From Haloplanus sp. GDY1 (GTDB lineage: Archaea > Halobacteriota > Halobacteria > Halobacteriales > Haloferacaceae), in NCBI RefSeq assembly GCF_023703775.1, contig NZ_CP098514.1:2701998-2765997 (forward strand): a stretch of DNA of 64,000 nucleotides. The letters run 5' to 3'. Positions within the stretch are counted from its first letter, which is position 1. Each line of letters opens with the position of its first letter. The notes below the pieces were generated by a model, which saw nothing but the letters and a program-made list of their open reading frames with translations, did not search any database and was not told the DNA's origin. Made by a program: the position numbers and the translations under genes. Below are positions 11,406-19,877 of the stretch, in pieces.

Positions 11406-12934
11406 TGGACGCGGACGCCGACCTCGTCGCCGCCGTGCAGCGGTCGACCGACCCCGAGGTGCGGGCGGCGTTCGACCGGCGGGTGCGCGACCAGGCCGAG
11501 CGCATCCGCGCGGACATCCGATCCGGACGGCTCGACACCGGCGAGTTCGCCGTGGGGCTGGAACTGGAGGCCTACGCCGTCGACGACGCGTGTCGCCTCG
11601 CCCGCATCCCCGAGGCCGTCTTCGACCGTGCGGGCTGTGGGAAGGAACTCGGCGTCCACGACTTCGAGGTGAACTCGGCGGCGACGCCCTTCGACGCCGC
11701 CGGGGTCGCCGAACAGGCCGACCGGATCCGGGAGAGCGTCGACGCGGCGACCGAGGCGCTCCGGGCGGCCGACCTCGCGCCCGTCCTCGACGCCATGTGG
11801 ACGGTGCCGCCGGCCGAGGGGACCGACGCCTATCTCGGGACGGTCGAGGAGCGAAACGGCGTCGTCGTCGCGGCGAACATGCGCCACCACCCCCGATACG
11901 TCGCCCTCGACAACGAGATTCTGGAGCGAAGCGGCGGGACGATCACCCTCGACGTGCCCGGCGCCACCCTCGAACACCGGACGATCCTGATGGAGTCGCT
12001 CGCCACGTCCATCCAACCGCACCTCCAGGTCCCCGACGCCGACTCCTTTCCCCGCTACTTCAACGCCGCCCTGCGGACGATGGGGCCGGTGTTGTCGCTG
12101 TCGAGCAACTCCCCGTTCCTCCCCGCGGACTGTTACGACGACGACCCCGGCGTGGTCGAGGCCACGCCCCACGAACTCCGCGTCCCGGTCTTCGAGCGGA
12201 GCATCAACGCCGGCGCGCCGCGTGGCGAGGGGAAGGTCCGGTTCCCGGCGGACCTGCAGCGGGCGACCGATGTGGTCGACCGCGTCGTCGCCGACGAGAC
12301 GTACGCGCCGGTGCTCGCGGACGGCGAGGCCGACCCGGACGCCAGCCCCTACCGCGCGACGCTCCCGGAGTACGACCACAAGCGCGGCGTCCACTGGCGG
12401 TGGGTTCGGGGGGTCGTCGGCGGGCAACCGGTGGGGAGCGAGCGCGACGGCGCGTCGCTCCGCATCGAGTACCGCCCGCTCCCCACCCAGCCGACGGTGC
12501 GGGACACCGTCGCGCTGCAGGTGCTCGTCGTCGGCCTGCTCCGGGGGTTGGTCGCCGCGGACCACCCCCTGACCGACCTGCCGTGGGAGGCGGCGCGCGA
12601 CTGCTTCTACGACGCCGTCGACGCGGGGCCGGACGCCGACCTGGTCTGGGTGACGGCGGCCGGCGACCGGACCGACGACCCCGACGTCGTCTACGACGAG
12701 GTGTTCGAGTACGCCCGCCGCGGCCTCCGGGACGCCGGCCTCGCGGCCGACGCCATCGACGGCTACCTCGACCCGGTGGAGCGCCGGCGGGACGGGACCG
12801 TCCCCAGCGCGTGGAAGAAAGCGCGCGTCCGGGAGTCCGTGGCCGACGGCGCGACCCTGTCCGAGGCCATCTCGGAGATGCAGCGCGCGTACGTCGAGCG
12901 AGCGGGCGGGGAGACGGCCTTCGTCGACTGGTGA
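11405..12934 (+). CDS. Glutamate-cysteine ligase-like (GCS2 superfamily) protein
   Basis: The 509-residue protein has the GCS2-type opening FAVGLELEAYAVDD with acidic metal/ATP-binding residues, SIQPHLQVPDADSFPRYFNA, LSLSSNSPFLPADCYDDD and HWRWVRGVVGG, all typical of COG2170-like ATP-dependent amine ligases. Haloarchaea make gamma-glutamylcysteine as their main thiol, so this could be that enzyme or a paralogue acting on another amine. It is coupled to the PspA-family gene by overlap. Family call is firm; substrate is not. Confidence 0.8.
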   Translation: MDADADLVAAVQRSTDPEVRAAFDRRVRDQAERIRADIRSGRLDTGEFAVGLELEAYAVDDACRLARIPEAVFDRAGCGKELGVHDFEVNSAATPFDAAGVAEQADRIRESVDAATEALRAADLAPVLDAMWTVPPAEGTDAYLGTVEERNGVVVAANMRHHPRYVALDNEILERSGGTITLDVPGATLEHRTILMESLATSIQPHLQVPDADSFPRYFNAALRTMGPVLSLSSNSPFLPADCYDDDPGVVEATPHELRVPVFERSINAGAPRGEGKVRFPADLQRATDVVDRVVADETYAPVLADGEADPDASPYRATLPEYDHKRGVHWRWVRGVVGGQPVGSERDGASLRIEYRPLPTQPTVRDTVALQVLVVGLLRGLVAADHPLTDLPWEAARDCFYDAVDAGPDADLVWVTAAGDRTDDPDVVYDEVFEYARRGLRDAGLAADAIDGYLDPVERRRDGTVPSAWKKARVRESVADGATLSEAISEMQRAYVERAGGETAFVDW

Positions 12935-13963
12935 TCAGATCGGTCGCACGCCCGTCCCGGCCCGGTCCGGGAAGGAGACCGTCCCGCCCTCGTAGGTCGG
13001 CCCCTCGAAGTCGTCGGCCGCGAGGAGGAGCGCGCCGTCCAAGTCGACGTAGTCGACGAGGGGGGCGAGGTGACAGGCGGCGGCGATGGAGGCCGTCGAC
13101 TCGACCATGCAGCCGAGCATCACCTCCAGACCGTGCGCGCGGGCGGCGTGAACCATCCTGACCGCCTCGCGGACGCCCCCGCATTTCATCAGCTTCAGGT
13201 TGACGATGGCGGCGCGGTCGGCCACCGCGGCCACGTCGGGGAGCGTTCGACAGGACTCGTCGGCGGCGACGGGGAGGGCGCTTCGCTCGTGGACGCGGCG
13301 CAGACCCTCGGGGTTCTCGGCCGGCACGGGCTGTTCGACGAACTCGACGCCGAGGTCGGCCAGCCACTCGCTTTTCGTGATCGCCTCGTGGGGCGTCCAC
13401 GCCTCGTTGGCGTCGACGCGAACCGTCGCCTCGGGCGCCGCCGCGCACACCGCCTCGACGCGCTCGCGGTCCCGGTCGGTGCCCAGTTTCACCTTGAGGA
13501 TGGCGTAGCCCTCGTCGGCGGCCGCTGCGGCCGTCTCGCCCATCGCGTCGGGGTCGTCGATGGCGACGGTGTAGGAGGTGGGCGGCGCTCGGCCGGCGTC
13601 CAGGCCCAGGAACCGGTAGAGCGGGACGTCGAGTCGCCGCGTCGCCAGGTCGTGACAGGCGACGCTCACGGCGGCTCGGGCGGCGGGGTTGTCCCGGACC
13701 GTCCCCCGGAGGCGGCGCTCGATCCGGTCCAGTGCGAGCGGATCGTCGACCCCCTCGACGGCGTCGAGGAGGGCGGGGAGGACCGCGGCCACGGTGTCGG
13801 CCGTCTCGCCGTAGTGGGCGGAGGGGGCGGCGGCGCCGACGCCGGTTCGCCCCTCGTCGTCGTGCACGCGGACGACGACCGCCTCCACGTCGGTCTGTAC
13901 CCCCCGCGAGATGGTGAACTCGCCGTCGACCGGCAGGGTCAGTCGCTCGTACTCCGCGTTCAT
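12935..13963 (-). CDS. dgcA: Dipeptide epimerase / N-acetyl-glutamate racemase family (enolase superfamily)
   Basis: The 342-residue enzyme has an enolase-superfamily barrel. Catalytic bases are Lys159 (KVKLG) and Lys257 (NLKLMK), and metal ligands Asp184 (RVDANEAW), Glu210 (VEQPV) and Asp235 (ADES). This is the L-Ala-D/L-Glu epimerase branch. Its start overlaps the end of the DUF1611 gene by 4 nt (ATGA). That pair is known in marine bacteria as DgcA/DgcN, in which DgcN N-acetylates D-glutamate and DgcA racemizes the product. The D-Glu role here is inferred from pairing; dipeptide epimerization remains possible. Confidence 0.82.
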   Translation of the reverse strand: MNAEYERLTLPVDGEFTISRGVQTDVEAVVVRVHDDEGRTGVGAAAPSAHYGETADTVAAVLPALLDAVEGVDDPLALDRIERRLRGTVRDNPAARAAVSVACHDLATRRLDVPLYRFLGLDAGRAPPTSYTVAIDDPDAMGETAAAAADEGYAILKVKLGTDRDRERVEAVCAAAPEATVRVDANEAWTPHEAITKSEWLADLGVEFVEQPVPAENPEGLRRVHERSALPVAADESCRTLPDVAAVADRAAIVNLKLMKCGGVREAVRMVHAARAHGLEVMLGCMVESTASIAAACHLAPLVDYVDLDGALLLAADDFEGPTYEGGTVSFPDRAGTGVRPI

Positions 13964-15006
13964 AGCAGGGCGTCGAGCAGTTCGTCCGCGTCGAAGCGGA
14001 CGGGGTCGGTCGCCGGGGCGTCGAGCGCGTCGGCGTAGGCGTCGACCGCCTCGCGTGCCGCCGCGTCGTCCTCGAACGTCCGGGTGTCGAGCGCGCCGGC
14101 GGCCACCGTCGTCGGCGCGACCGGTTCCGCGAGGTCGGTGTAGAGGTCGGCGTGGGTCTCGACCGGCGGGATCGGGAACGACTCGTAGCCGTGGATGGCC
14201 TCCCGGCCGGCGCTGTGGGTCACGACCAGCGCGTCGGGCATGGCGCCGTGGAGCAGGCTACAGGTGACCCCGGAGTAGGCGGGGTGGAGGATCGATCCCT
14301 GGCCCTCGACGAACAGCACGTCGTGATCGGGGGCGGCGTCGAGGATCATCCGCTCGACGGCGCCGGCGGCGAAGTCGGAAATCGTCCGGTCGATCGGGAC
14401 CCCCCAGCCGGCGATCATGATGCCCGTCTGGCCCGTGGGGACGAACCCGGCGTCGACGCCCCGCGCCCTCGCCGCGGCGACGAGTTCGAGCGTCGTCGTC
14501 ATCTTCCCCGTCGAGCAGTCGGTACCCACGGTCAACACCACGTCGGCGTCGGCCTCGCGGGCGCGGCCCTCGCTCACGGTGAGGTCGTCCGGCGGGCGGC
14601 GCACGTCGATCAGATCCACGCCGTGATCGGCGGCCAGCGCCGCGAACTCCGCGTCGTCTTCGAGGAAGTAGTGCAGCCCGGCGATCACGTCACAGCCGGC
14701 CTCGATGGCGGCCCGCACGTCCGGGCGCCAGGACTCGTCGAACCCGCCGCCGATGGGAGCGATGCCGATCACCAGCGCGTCGGGGTCCGCGACGCCGAGG
14801 GCGGCGTCCATGCTCTCGACGATCGGGGCGTCGGGCACGTCGGGGACGTGGTCGCCGACCGACTCGCCGGCGCGGTCCCGGTCGAGCACCGCCGTCACGT
14901 CGTACTCCGCGTATCGGAGGACGCCGACGGCCGTCTTCGCCCGGTCGGGGAACTGTTCGTGGGCGAGGACGACCACCGAGTCGTCCGGATCCAGTGGCAA
15001 CGACAT
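13960..15006 (-). CDS. dgcN: DUF1611 protein, probable D-glutamate N-acetyltransferase
   Basis: The 348-residue protein has an N-terminal Rossmann-like domain and a C-terminal P-loop domain with GTDCSTGKMTT at 161-171, the signature of DUF1611. Members in marine bacteria (DgcN) acetylate D-glutamate with acetyl-CoA. It is the first gene of a two-gene operon with dgcA. FVEGQGSILHP and CSLLHGAMPDALVVTH are further family blocks. The activity is inferred from family and pairing, not shown by sequence alone. Confidence 0.82.
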   Translation of the reverse strand: MSLPLDPDDSVVVLAHEQFPDRAKTAVGVLRYAEYDVTAVLDRDRAGESVGDHVPDVPDAPIVESMDAALGVADPDALVIGIAPIGGGFDESWRPDVRAAIEAGCDVIAGLHYFLEDDAEFAALAADHGVDLIDVRRPPDDLTVSEGRAREADADVVLTVGTDCSTGKMTTTLELVAAARARGVDAGFVPTGQTGIMIAGWGVPIDRTISDFAAGAVERMILDAAPDHDVLFVEGQGSILHPAYSGVTCSLLHGAMPDALVVTHSAGREAIHGYESFPIPPVETHADLYTDLAEPVAPTTVAAGALDTRTFEDDAAAREAVDAYADALDAPATDPVRFDADELLDALL

Positions 15007-15095
15007 GGGTAGTCCGACGGGAGTGACGCGAATTAACCCCTCGCTTCCGCGCCGTCGCCCGCGCGCTTATCCGCGTCTCGACCCTAGCCCTCGGT

Positions 15096-15575
15096 ATGGC
15101 GACCTACCGACGCCGGACGCGCGTCGACGCGCCGCTGGATTCGGTGTGGGACTTCCACTCCCGGGTGAGCGGCCTGGAGGCGCTGACCCCCGACTGGCTG
15201 AACCTCCGGATCGAGGCGGTCCGGGGACCGGACGGCGAACCCGACCCCGGGATTCTGGAGACGGGGTCGCGGATCGACGCCTCGATCCGGCCGTTCGGCG
15301 TCGGCCCGCGACAGCGCTGGACCTCCGTCATCACCGACCGGGTGCGCGACGGTGCCAGCGCGTACTTCAGAGACGAGATGGTCGACGGCCCGTTCCGCCG
15401 GTGGGAACACACCCACCGTTTCTTCGCCGACGGGGCGAAGACGGTCGTCGACGACCGGGTGGAGTACGCCCTCCCCTTCGGTCCCCTCGGCGAGGCCGTC
15501 GCGCCGCTCGCCCGCGTCGGGTTCGAACCCATGTTCCGGTACCGTCACCGGCGGACGCGCGCGCTCCTCGAGTGA
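15096..15575 (+). CDS. SRPBCC (START-like) family protein
   Basis: This 159-residue protein has a polyketide-cyclase/START-like fold: it opens with TYRRRTRVDAPLDSVWDFH, the usual first strand and helix, and ends with a long helix FRYRHRRTRALLE. The middle PFRRWEHTHRFFAD and VEYALPFGPLGEAVAP are typical of the family. Such proteins bind a hydrophobic ligand in a deep cavity. No catalytic residues can be identified. It lies 37 nt before the VOC gene. Confidence 0.85.
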   Translation: MATYRRRTRVDAPLDSVWDFHSRVSGLEALTPDWLNLRIEAVRGPDGEPDPGILETGSRIDASIRPFGVGPRQRWTSVITDRVRDGASAYFRDEMVDGPFRRWEHTHRFFADGAKTVVDDRVEYALPFGPLGEAVAPLARVGFEPMFRYRHRRTRALLE

Positions 15576-15612
15576 CCGTACGGTTTTGAGGGCGGCGGTC
15601 CAACCACCGGGT

Positions 15613-16011
15613 ATGGACGTCGTCGACATGGACCACGTCGCCATCCGCGTGAGCGACCTCGACCGGGCGCTGGAGTTCTACCACGACCTGCTGGGGATGG
15701 AGATCCGCGACCGCGAGCGGTTCGAGGACGGCGAGGTGCCGTACGTGGCCGTCGTCGCCGGCGGCCGGCACCTCCACCTCGTGCCCACCGACGGGGCGTT
15801 CGACGTGGACGGCGAACACGTCTGTCTGCTCGTCCGTTCGGAGGGGACGGGTACCCGGGCGGAACTCGACGCCCTCCTCGACGACCTCCGGGCGGCGGGC
15901 GTCGAGGTGGAGGCGGGGGAGCCCCACGAACGCTACGGCGCGTACGGCCGCGACTGGGCGGCGTACGTCCGCGACCCCGACGGCCGCCGGATCGAACTCA
16001 AACTTCACTGA
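15613..16011 (+). CDS. VOC (glyoxalase/dioxygenase fold) protein
   Basis: The 132-residue protein starts DHVAIRVSDLDRALEFYHDLLGMEI, the classic first betaalphabetabeta unit of the vicinal-oxygen-chelate fold, and ends YVRDPDGRRIELKLH with the metal-ligand Glu. The opening His (DHVAI) and HLHLVP provide further metal ligands. Substrate is unknown. Its 3' end overlaps the convergent EamA gene by 7 nt. Confidence 0.88.
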   Translation: MDVVDMDHVAIRVSDLDRALEFYHDLLGMEIRDRERFEDGEVPYVAVVAGGRHLHLVPTDGAFDVDGEHVCLLVRSEGTGTRAELDALLDDLRAAGVEVEAGEPHERYGAYGRDWAAYVRDPDGRRIELKLH

Positions 16012-16925
16012 GGCCGTGCCGAGGCGGTGACGTAGATGCCGGCGAGGACGACCGTACCGCCGAGGAGCGTCCCGGCCGTCGGCACCTCGGACAGGAGGAC
16101 GACCGCGAGCAGCGTACTCCCCACGGGTTCGCCGAGCAGCGAGACGCTGACGACGTGGGATTCGAGGTGGCCGAGCGCCCAGTTCACGACGGTGTGGCCG
16201 AGGACGCCCGGCCCGAGGGCCATCGCGGCGAACAGCGCCCACTCGTGGGGCGGGTACGACAGCAGTTCGTGCCCCCGGGCGACGGCGACGGCGAGCAGGA
16301 CCAGCGCACAGGCCGTGTACACGACCGTCACGTACGGCAACACCCCGAGCCGTCGCCGTAACGACCGGCCGGCGAGGTAGTAGGCCGCCACCGCCACCGC
16401 GCCGAGGAGTGCGAGCGCGTTGCCGTACTGCGCCCCAGCCACGGGGGCGTCCGGCGTGGCGGTCGGATCGACCGCCGCGAGGAGGGTCGGGCCGAACGAC
16501 AGCGCGACCATTCCGAGGAGGGCGATGCCGATGCCGACGGCCCCTCGCCGACTCACTCGCTCCCCGAGGAGGACCCACGCCCCGGCGGCGACGAACACCG
16601 GCTGGGCCTGGACGATGGTGACGCTCGCGGCGACCGTCGTGTGATCGAGGCTCTCGAACCAGACCACGAAGTGGACCGCGAGGGCGACGCCAGCGGCGAC
16701 GGCGACCAGTCCGTCCCGCCGCCCGACCCGACGCAACGACGCCCTGTCGCCGCCGTCGACGAGGGGGGCGAGCGCCACGACGGTGAACGTCACCCGATAC
16801 AGCGCCTTGACCACGTTCGGAGCGTCGCTCCAGCGGACCAGTATCGCGCTCGTGCTGATCGCGAGCACCGCGACGCCGAGGGCGACGAGCGGCGGGGCGA
16901 CGACTCCATCGTCTGTCGCGGACAC
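16005..16925 (-). CDS. EamA/DMT-family transporter
   Basis: The 306-residue membrane protein has ten predicted hydrophobic helices in two EamA repeats. The first half ends around FVAAGAWVLLGERVSRRGAVGIGIALLGMV and the second around SLLGEPVGSTLLAVVLLSEVPTAG, the same motif twice. It probably exports or imports a small metabolite. I place the start at the GTG at 16925, because the upstream in-frame extension is charged and unlike the family; the first helix then begins at VAPPLVALG. Confidence 0.88.
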   Translation of the reverse strand: MSATDDGVVAPPLVALGVAVLAISTSAILVRWSDAPNVVKALYRVTFTVVALAPLVDGGDRASLRRVGRRDGLVAVAAGVALAVHFVVWFESLDHTTVAASVTIVQAQPVFVAAGAWVLLGERVSRRGAVGIGIALLGMVALSFGPTLLAAVDPTATPDAPVAGAQYGNALALLGAVAVAAYYLAGRSLRRRLGVLPYVTVVYTACALVLLAVAVARGHELLSYPPHEWALFAAMALGPGVLGHTVVNWALGHLESHVVSVSLLGEPVGSTLLAVVLLSEVPTAGTLLGGTVVLAGIYVTASARPQ

Positions 16926-16970
16926 ACGACGTCGCTCGGGGTGCCGCGGCTTACCGGTGTCGACGCTATC

Positions 16971-17087
16971 CGAAAGACGAACGCCGATTCTACGTCTTTC
17001 CGAAGACAATTTTTCTTCGAAGCTCGGAGTGGAGGATGTTTTGGCATCATTTACGTAGTTGGAGATATGAGCATGGTCCAACCATGC
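16971..17087. promoter_or_regulatory. Inverted repeats between the EamA and DUF3311/SSS genes
   Basis: Three small inverted repeats crowd this divergent intergenic region. AAAGACG at 16973-16979 pairs with CGTCTTT at 16993-16999. CGAAGA at 17001-17006 pairs with TCTTCG at 17014-17019. GCATGGT at 17071-17077 pairs with ACCATGC at 17081-17087 and covers the start codon of the DUF3311 gene. The last could mask the start in mRNA or bind a repressor. Confidence 0.4.
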
Positions 17088-17335
17088 GTTCGATACGCGA
17101 TTGGCTATGGATAGCGGCGTTCGTCATACTCGTCACGTTCTCGATCCCCTGGTTCCTCTGGGGGACCTCGACGGTGGTCGCCGGACTGCCGGTCTGGCTC
17201 TGGTGGCACCTCGGGTGGATGGGCCTCGCGGCGGTCACCTTCGCGCTGTTCACCCGGTACGGGTGGGATCGACTGATGGGCGTCGAGGGCGAGGCCGGCC
17301 TCGGCGCCGGGGGGACGCGGGGTGGTGAGCCGTGA
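17084..17335 (+). CDS. DUF3311 small membrane protein
   Basis: The 83-residue protein has two transmembrane helices (WIAAFVILVTFSIPWFLWG and LWWHLGWMGLAAVTFALFT) joined by a short loop, with a Gly-rich tail. This DUF3311 pattern is found just before sodium:solute symporter genes in many prokaryotes. Here it ends in a GTGA overlap with that symporter, so it is probably a small accessory subunit of the transporter. Confidence 0.88.
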   Translation: MRSIRDWLWIAAFVILVTFSIPWFLWGTSTVVAGLPVWLWWHLGWMGLAAVTFALFTRYGWDRLMGVEGEAGLGAGGTRGGEP

Positions 17336-18828
17336 GCCTCGGCCCGCTCGGCATCGTCCTCGCGTACCTCCTGCTCGCGCTCGGCGTCGGCCTGCTGGCC
17401 TACCGCGTCGGAGGGAACGACGCCGAGGACTTCTACCTCGCGAGTCGGACGCTGGGCACGCTCGTCCTCCTCTTTACCACCTTCGCGACCCTGCTGTCCG
17501 CGTTCACCTTCTTCGGGGGGCCGAACCTCGCGTACGCGGCCGGTCCCGAGTGGATCCTCGTCATGGGCGTGATGGACGGCGTGCTCTTTGCCCTCCTCTG
17601 GTACGTCATCGGCTACCGCCAGTGGCTCATCGGTCGCGCACGCGAGTACGTCACGCTGGGCGAGATGCTCGGCGACCGCTTCGCCTCGCCGGCGCTCCGC
17701 GGCCTGGTCGCCGGGGTCAGCCTCCTGTGGCTGTTCCCGTACGTCATGCTCCAGCAGATGGGGGCCGGCGAGGCCATCAGGGGCCTGACCGCCGGCGCCG
17801 TGCCCTACTGGGGTGGCGCCGCGCTCATCACCGTCTTCATGATCGTCTACGTGATGCTCGCCGGCCTGCGCGGCGTCGCCTGGACCGACACGCTCCAGGG
17901 CCTGTTCATGCTCTCGGTCCTCTGGATCGCGGTGGTCTGGATCGTCGGCGACCTCGGCGGCGTCGGCGCGGCCACCCGGGGGATGGTCGCGGCCAATCCC
18001 GACTTCGCCGCCCTCGGCGGCGGCCTCTACTCGCCGCAGTTCATCATCTCCTCGGCGGTCACCATCGCCTTCGGCGTCACCATGTTCCCACAGATCAACC
18101 AGCGCTTCTTCGTCGCGAAGTCGGCGACGGTGCTGAAACGCTCGTTCGCGCTGTGGCCCGTGCTCGTCCTCCTCCTGTTCGTCCCCGCGTTCATGCTCGG
18201 GGCGTGGGCCGCCGGCCTCCCCATCGAGGTGCCCGAGGGGGCGAACGTGCTGTCGGTGCTGCTGGCGGAGTACACGCCGGGCTGGTTCGCCGCACTCGTC
18301 GTCGCCGGCGCGATGGCGGCGATGATGTCCTCTTCGGACTCGATGCTCCTCTCGGGGTCGTCGTACTTCACCCGCGACCTCTATCGCCCCTTCGTCAGCC
18401 CCGAGGCGAGCGACCGCCGCGAGGCGTGGATCGCCCGGGTCGGCGTCGCCATCTTCGCCACGCTCGCCTTCGTCGCCAGCCTCTCTCGGCCCGGCACGCT
18501 CATCCAGGTAGGGGACACCGCCTTCTCCGGGTTCGCCCTGCTCGCCCCGCCGGTCATCGTCGCGCTCTACTGGGAGGCGACCACCCGCGACGGGATGCTC
18601 GTCGGCGTCGGCGTCCCGCAGGCGCTCTATCTCGCGCACGTCCTCGTCCCGTCCACGCCCGTCGAGGTGGGCGGGACGACGGTGGCGCTCCTCGCGCGAT
18701 CCTACGCCGGGTGGGACGTCGCCCTCGCCTTCATGCTGCTCGGGGGTGCCCTCACCGTCGGCGTCTCACTCGTCTCCTCGCAGGCGGTCGACGAGGACGC
18801 GACGGCGTTCGCGGTCGGCGGCGACTGA
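17332..18828 (+). CDS. Sodium:solute symporter (SSS family)
   Basis: The 498-residue membrane protein has about thirteen hydrophobic helices and SSS hallmarks: YRVGGNDAEDFYLASRTLG near the start, GVAWTDTLQGLFML, and AAMMSSSDSMLLSGSSYFTRDLY in the sodium-site helix. It starts at a GTG inside the DUF3311 stop. It would import an organic solute (carboxylate, amino acid or sugar) driven by sodium. The substrate is not readable. Confidence 0.93.
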   Translation: MSLGPLGIVLAYLLLALGVGLLAYRVGGNDAEDFYLASRTLGTLVLLFTTFATLLSAFTFFGGPNLAYAAGPEWILVMGVMDGVLFALLWYVIGYRQWLIGRAREYVTLGEMLGDRFASPALRGLVAGVSLLWLFPYVMLQQMGAGEAIRGLTAGAVPYWGGAALITVFMIVYVMLAGLRGVAWTDTLQGLFMLSVLWIAVVWIVGDLGGVGAATRGMVAANPDFAALGGGLYSPQFIISSAVTIAFGVTMFPQINQRFFVAKSATVLKRSFALWPVLVLLLFVPAFMLGAWAAGLPIEVPEGANVLSVLLAEYTPGWFAALVVAGAMAAMMSSSDSMLLSGSSYFTRDLYRPFVSPEASDRREAWIARVGVAIFATLAFVASLSRPGTLIQVGDTAFSGFALLAPPVIVALYWEATTRDGMLVGVGVPQALYLAHVLVPSTPVEVGGTTVALLARSYAGWDVALAFMLLGGALTVGVSLVSSQAVDEDATAFAVGGD

Positions 18829-18887
18829 CCGTCGGCCCCCCGACCGGCATCCGACACCCTGATTGCCGTCCCCGTCCTCCCTCCCCC

Positions 18888-19112
18888 ATGAGCGACATCC
18901 TCGACGACGAGACCGCGGCGAAGGTCATCAAGCACATCCGCGAGAGCGACCAGCCGAGTCCGCACTTCCAGGCGACGATGATCAACTTCGTCTACTCGCT
19001 CCACCAGAGCGACGGCGACCTCGACGAGATCGTCCTCGAGGACGGCGAGATGGCGGAGATCTTCAGCACCCTCCCGACCAACCCGGAACGCGAACTGCCC
19101 TACGTCGAATAG
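18888..19112 (+). CDS. Small conserved helical protein
   Basis: This 74-residue acidic protein (DILDDETAAKVIKHIRESD, then FVYSLHQSDGDLDEIVLEDG) is predicted mostly helical with no cysteines and no signal peptide. It follows the symporter gene by 59 nt, which contain no strong terminator. I do not know the family; codon bias and acidic composition support a real gene. About 260 nt of non-coding sequence with an AT-rich patch near 19225-19240 and a T6 run near 19312-19318 follow. Confidence 0.7.
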   Translation: MSDILDDETAAKVIKHIRESDQPSPHFQATMINFVYSLHQSDGDLDEIVLEDGEMAEIFSTLPTNPERELPYVE

Positions 19113-19373
19113 CGCGCGGTCCGGCCCCCGACGGACCGTTCGCGGTCACCGGCCGTGGGAGTACCGTTCCCCTCCTCTTCACCTCGAACGCCACACGACT
19201 GTCGTTGCGTCTTCGGTTAATCTCCCCATTTTTATATTTCTAGCTCGACCTCTCCTCCGGGGAAAGGGTGCCTCTGACAATCCGAGCCTCGCTCGGCCGA
19301 AACCCCTCCCCGTTTTTTGTGCCCGAGACGGTCGGCCCGGGCCGACTCCCCGCCTGTCGTCCCGCGGCGGCCG

Positions 19374-19517
19374 TCAGTCCACCTCGATGCCGTCCAGTTC
19401 GGCCTCGCAGTACGGACACCGGTAGTGGGTGACGAACTCCTCGTCTTTCAACCGGGTGTCCGCGTCGATTTCACGATACGACACCTCCCGGTCGCACTCC
19501 TGACACGTGACCTTCAT
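19374..19517 (-). CDS. Tiny zinc-ribbon protein (47 residues)
   Basis: The reading frame from ATG 19517 encodes a 47-residue protein with two CxxC knuckles, CQEC near residue 5 and CPYC near residue 34, spaced as in a single zinc ribbon. Haloarchaea carry many such zinc-finger microproteins; some affect swarming and biofilm formation. It lies 16 nt downstream of another tiny zinc-finger gene, suggesting a two-gene transcript. A longer in-frame extension is possible, but it would run through the other gene in a different frame. Confidence 0.7.
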   Translation of the reverse strand: MKVTCQECDREVSYREIDADTRLKDEEFVTHYRCPYCEAELDGIEVD

Positions 19518-19533
19518 CCGTTCCGTGGCGTCG

Positions 19534-19650
19534 CTACTCCGCGACGTCGAGATCTCGATCACAGACGGGACACGAGACGTCCGTCCCCGGCTCCGAAACC
19601 CGTCCCGTCCATCCACAGTCCGGACACTGTACTGGCTCCGGTCGAGACAT
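19534..19650 (-). CDS. Tiny zinc-finger protein (38 residues)
   Basis: Reading the minus strand from the ATG at 19650 gives a 38-residue protein, MSRPEPVQCPDCGWTG at the start and SCPVCDRDLDVAE at the end, with a TAG stop at 19534. The CPDC/CPVC pairs are 17 residues apart and make a complete zinc site. Bases before the ATG are non-coding. It is upstream of, and parallel to, the 47-residue zinc-ribbon gene. Both are typical in size and composition of haloarchaeal zinc-finger microproteins. Confidence 0.68.
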   Translation of the reverse strand: MSRPEPVQCPDCGWTGRVSEPGTDVSCPVCDRDLDVAE

Positions 19651-19877
19651 GACGGATGGGGCGCGTCGCTTCCGACGGAAAAATCCCTTGCCGGTGGCGT
19701 CCGCCGTGACCACTCCCCCGACGGGCCACCTCTCCCGACCCCTCCGGACCCGTGAGAGGGCGTCCTCGACACAATTCTTTTAGTCCCTGCAATAGCTCAC
19801 GATAACTAACGCTATCGCGGGCAACTCGGCGGCGGTTCCGACCGACGATCCCCGAGCTACCAATCGAGAACTAGATA

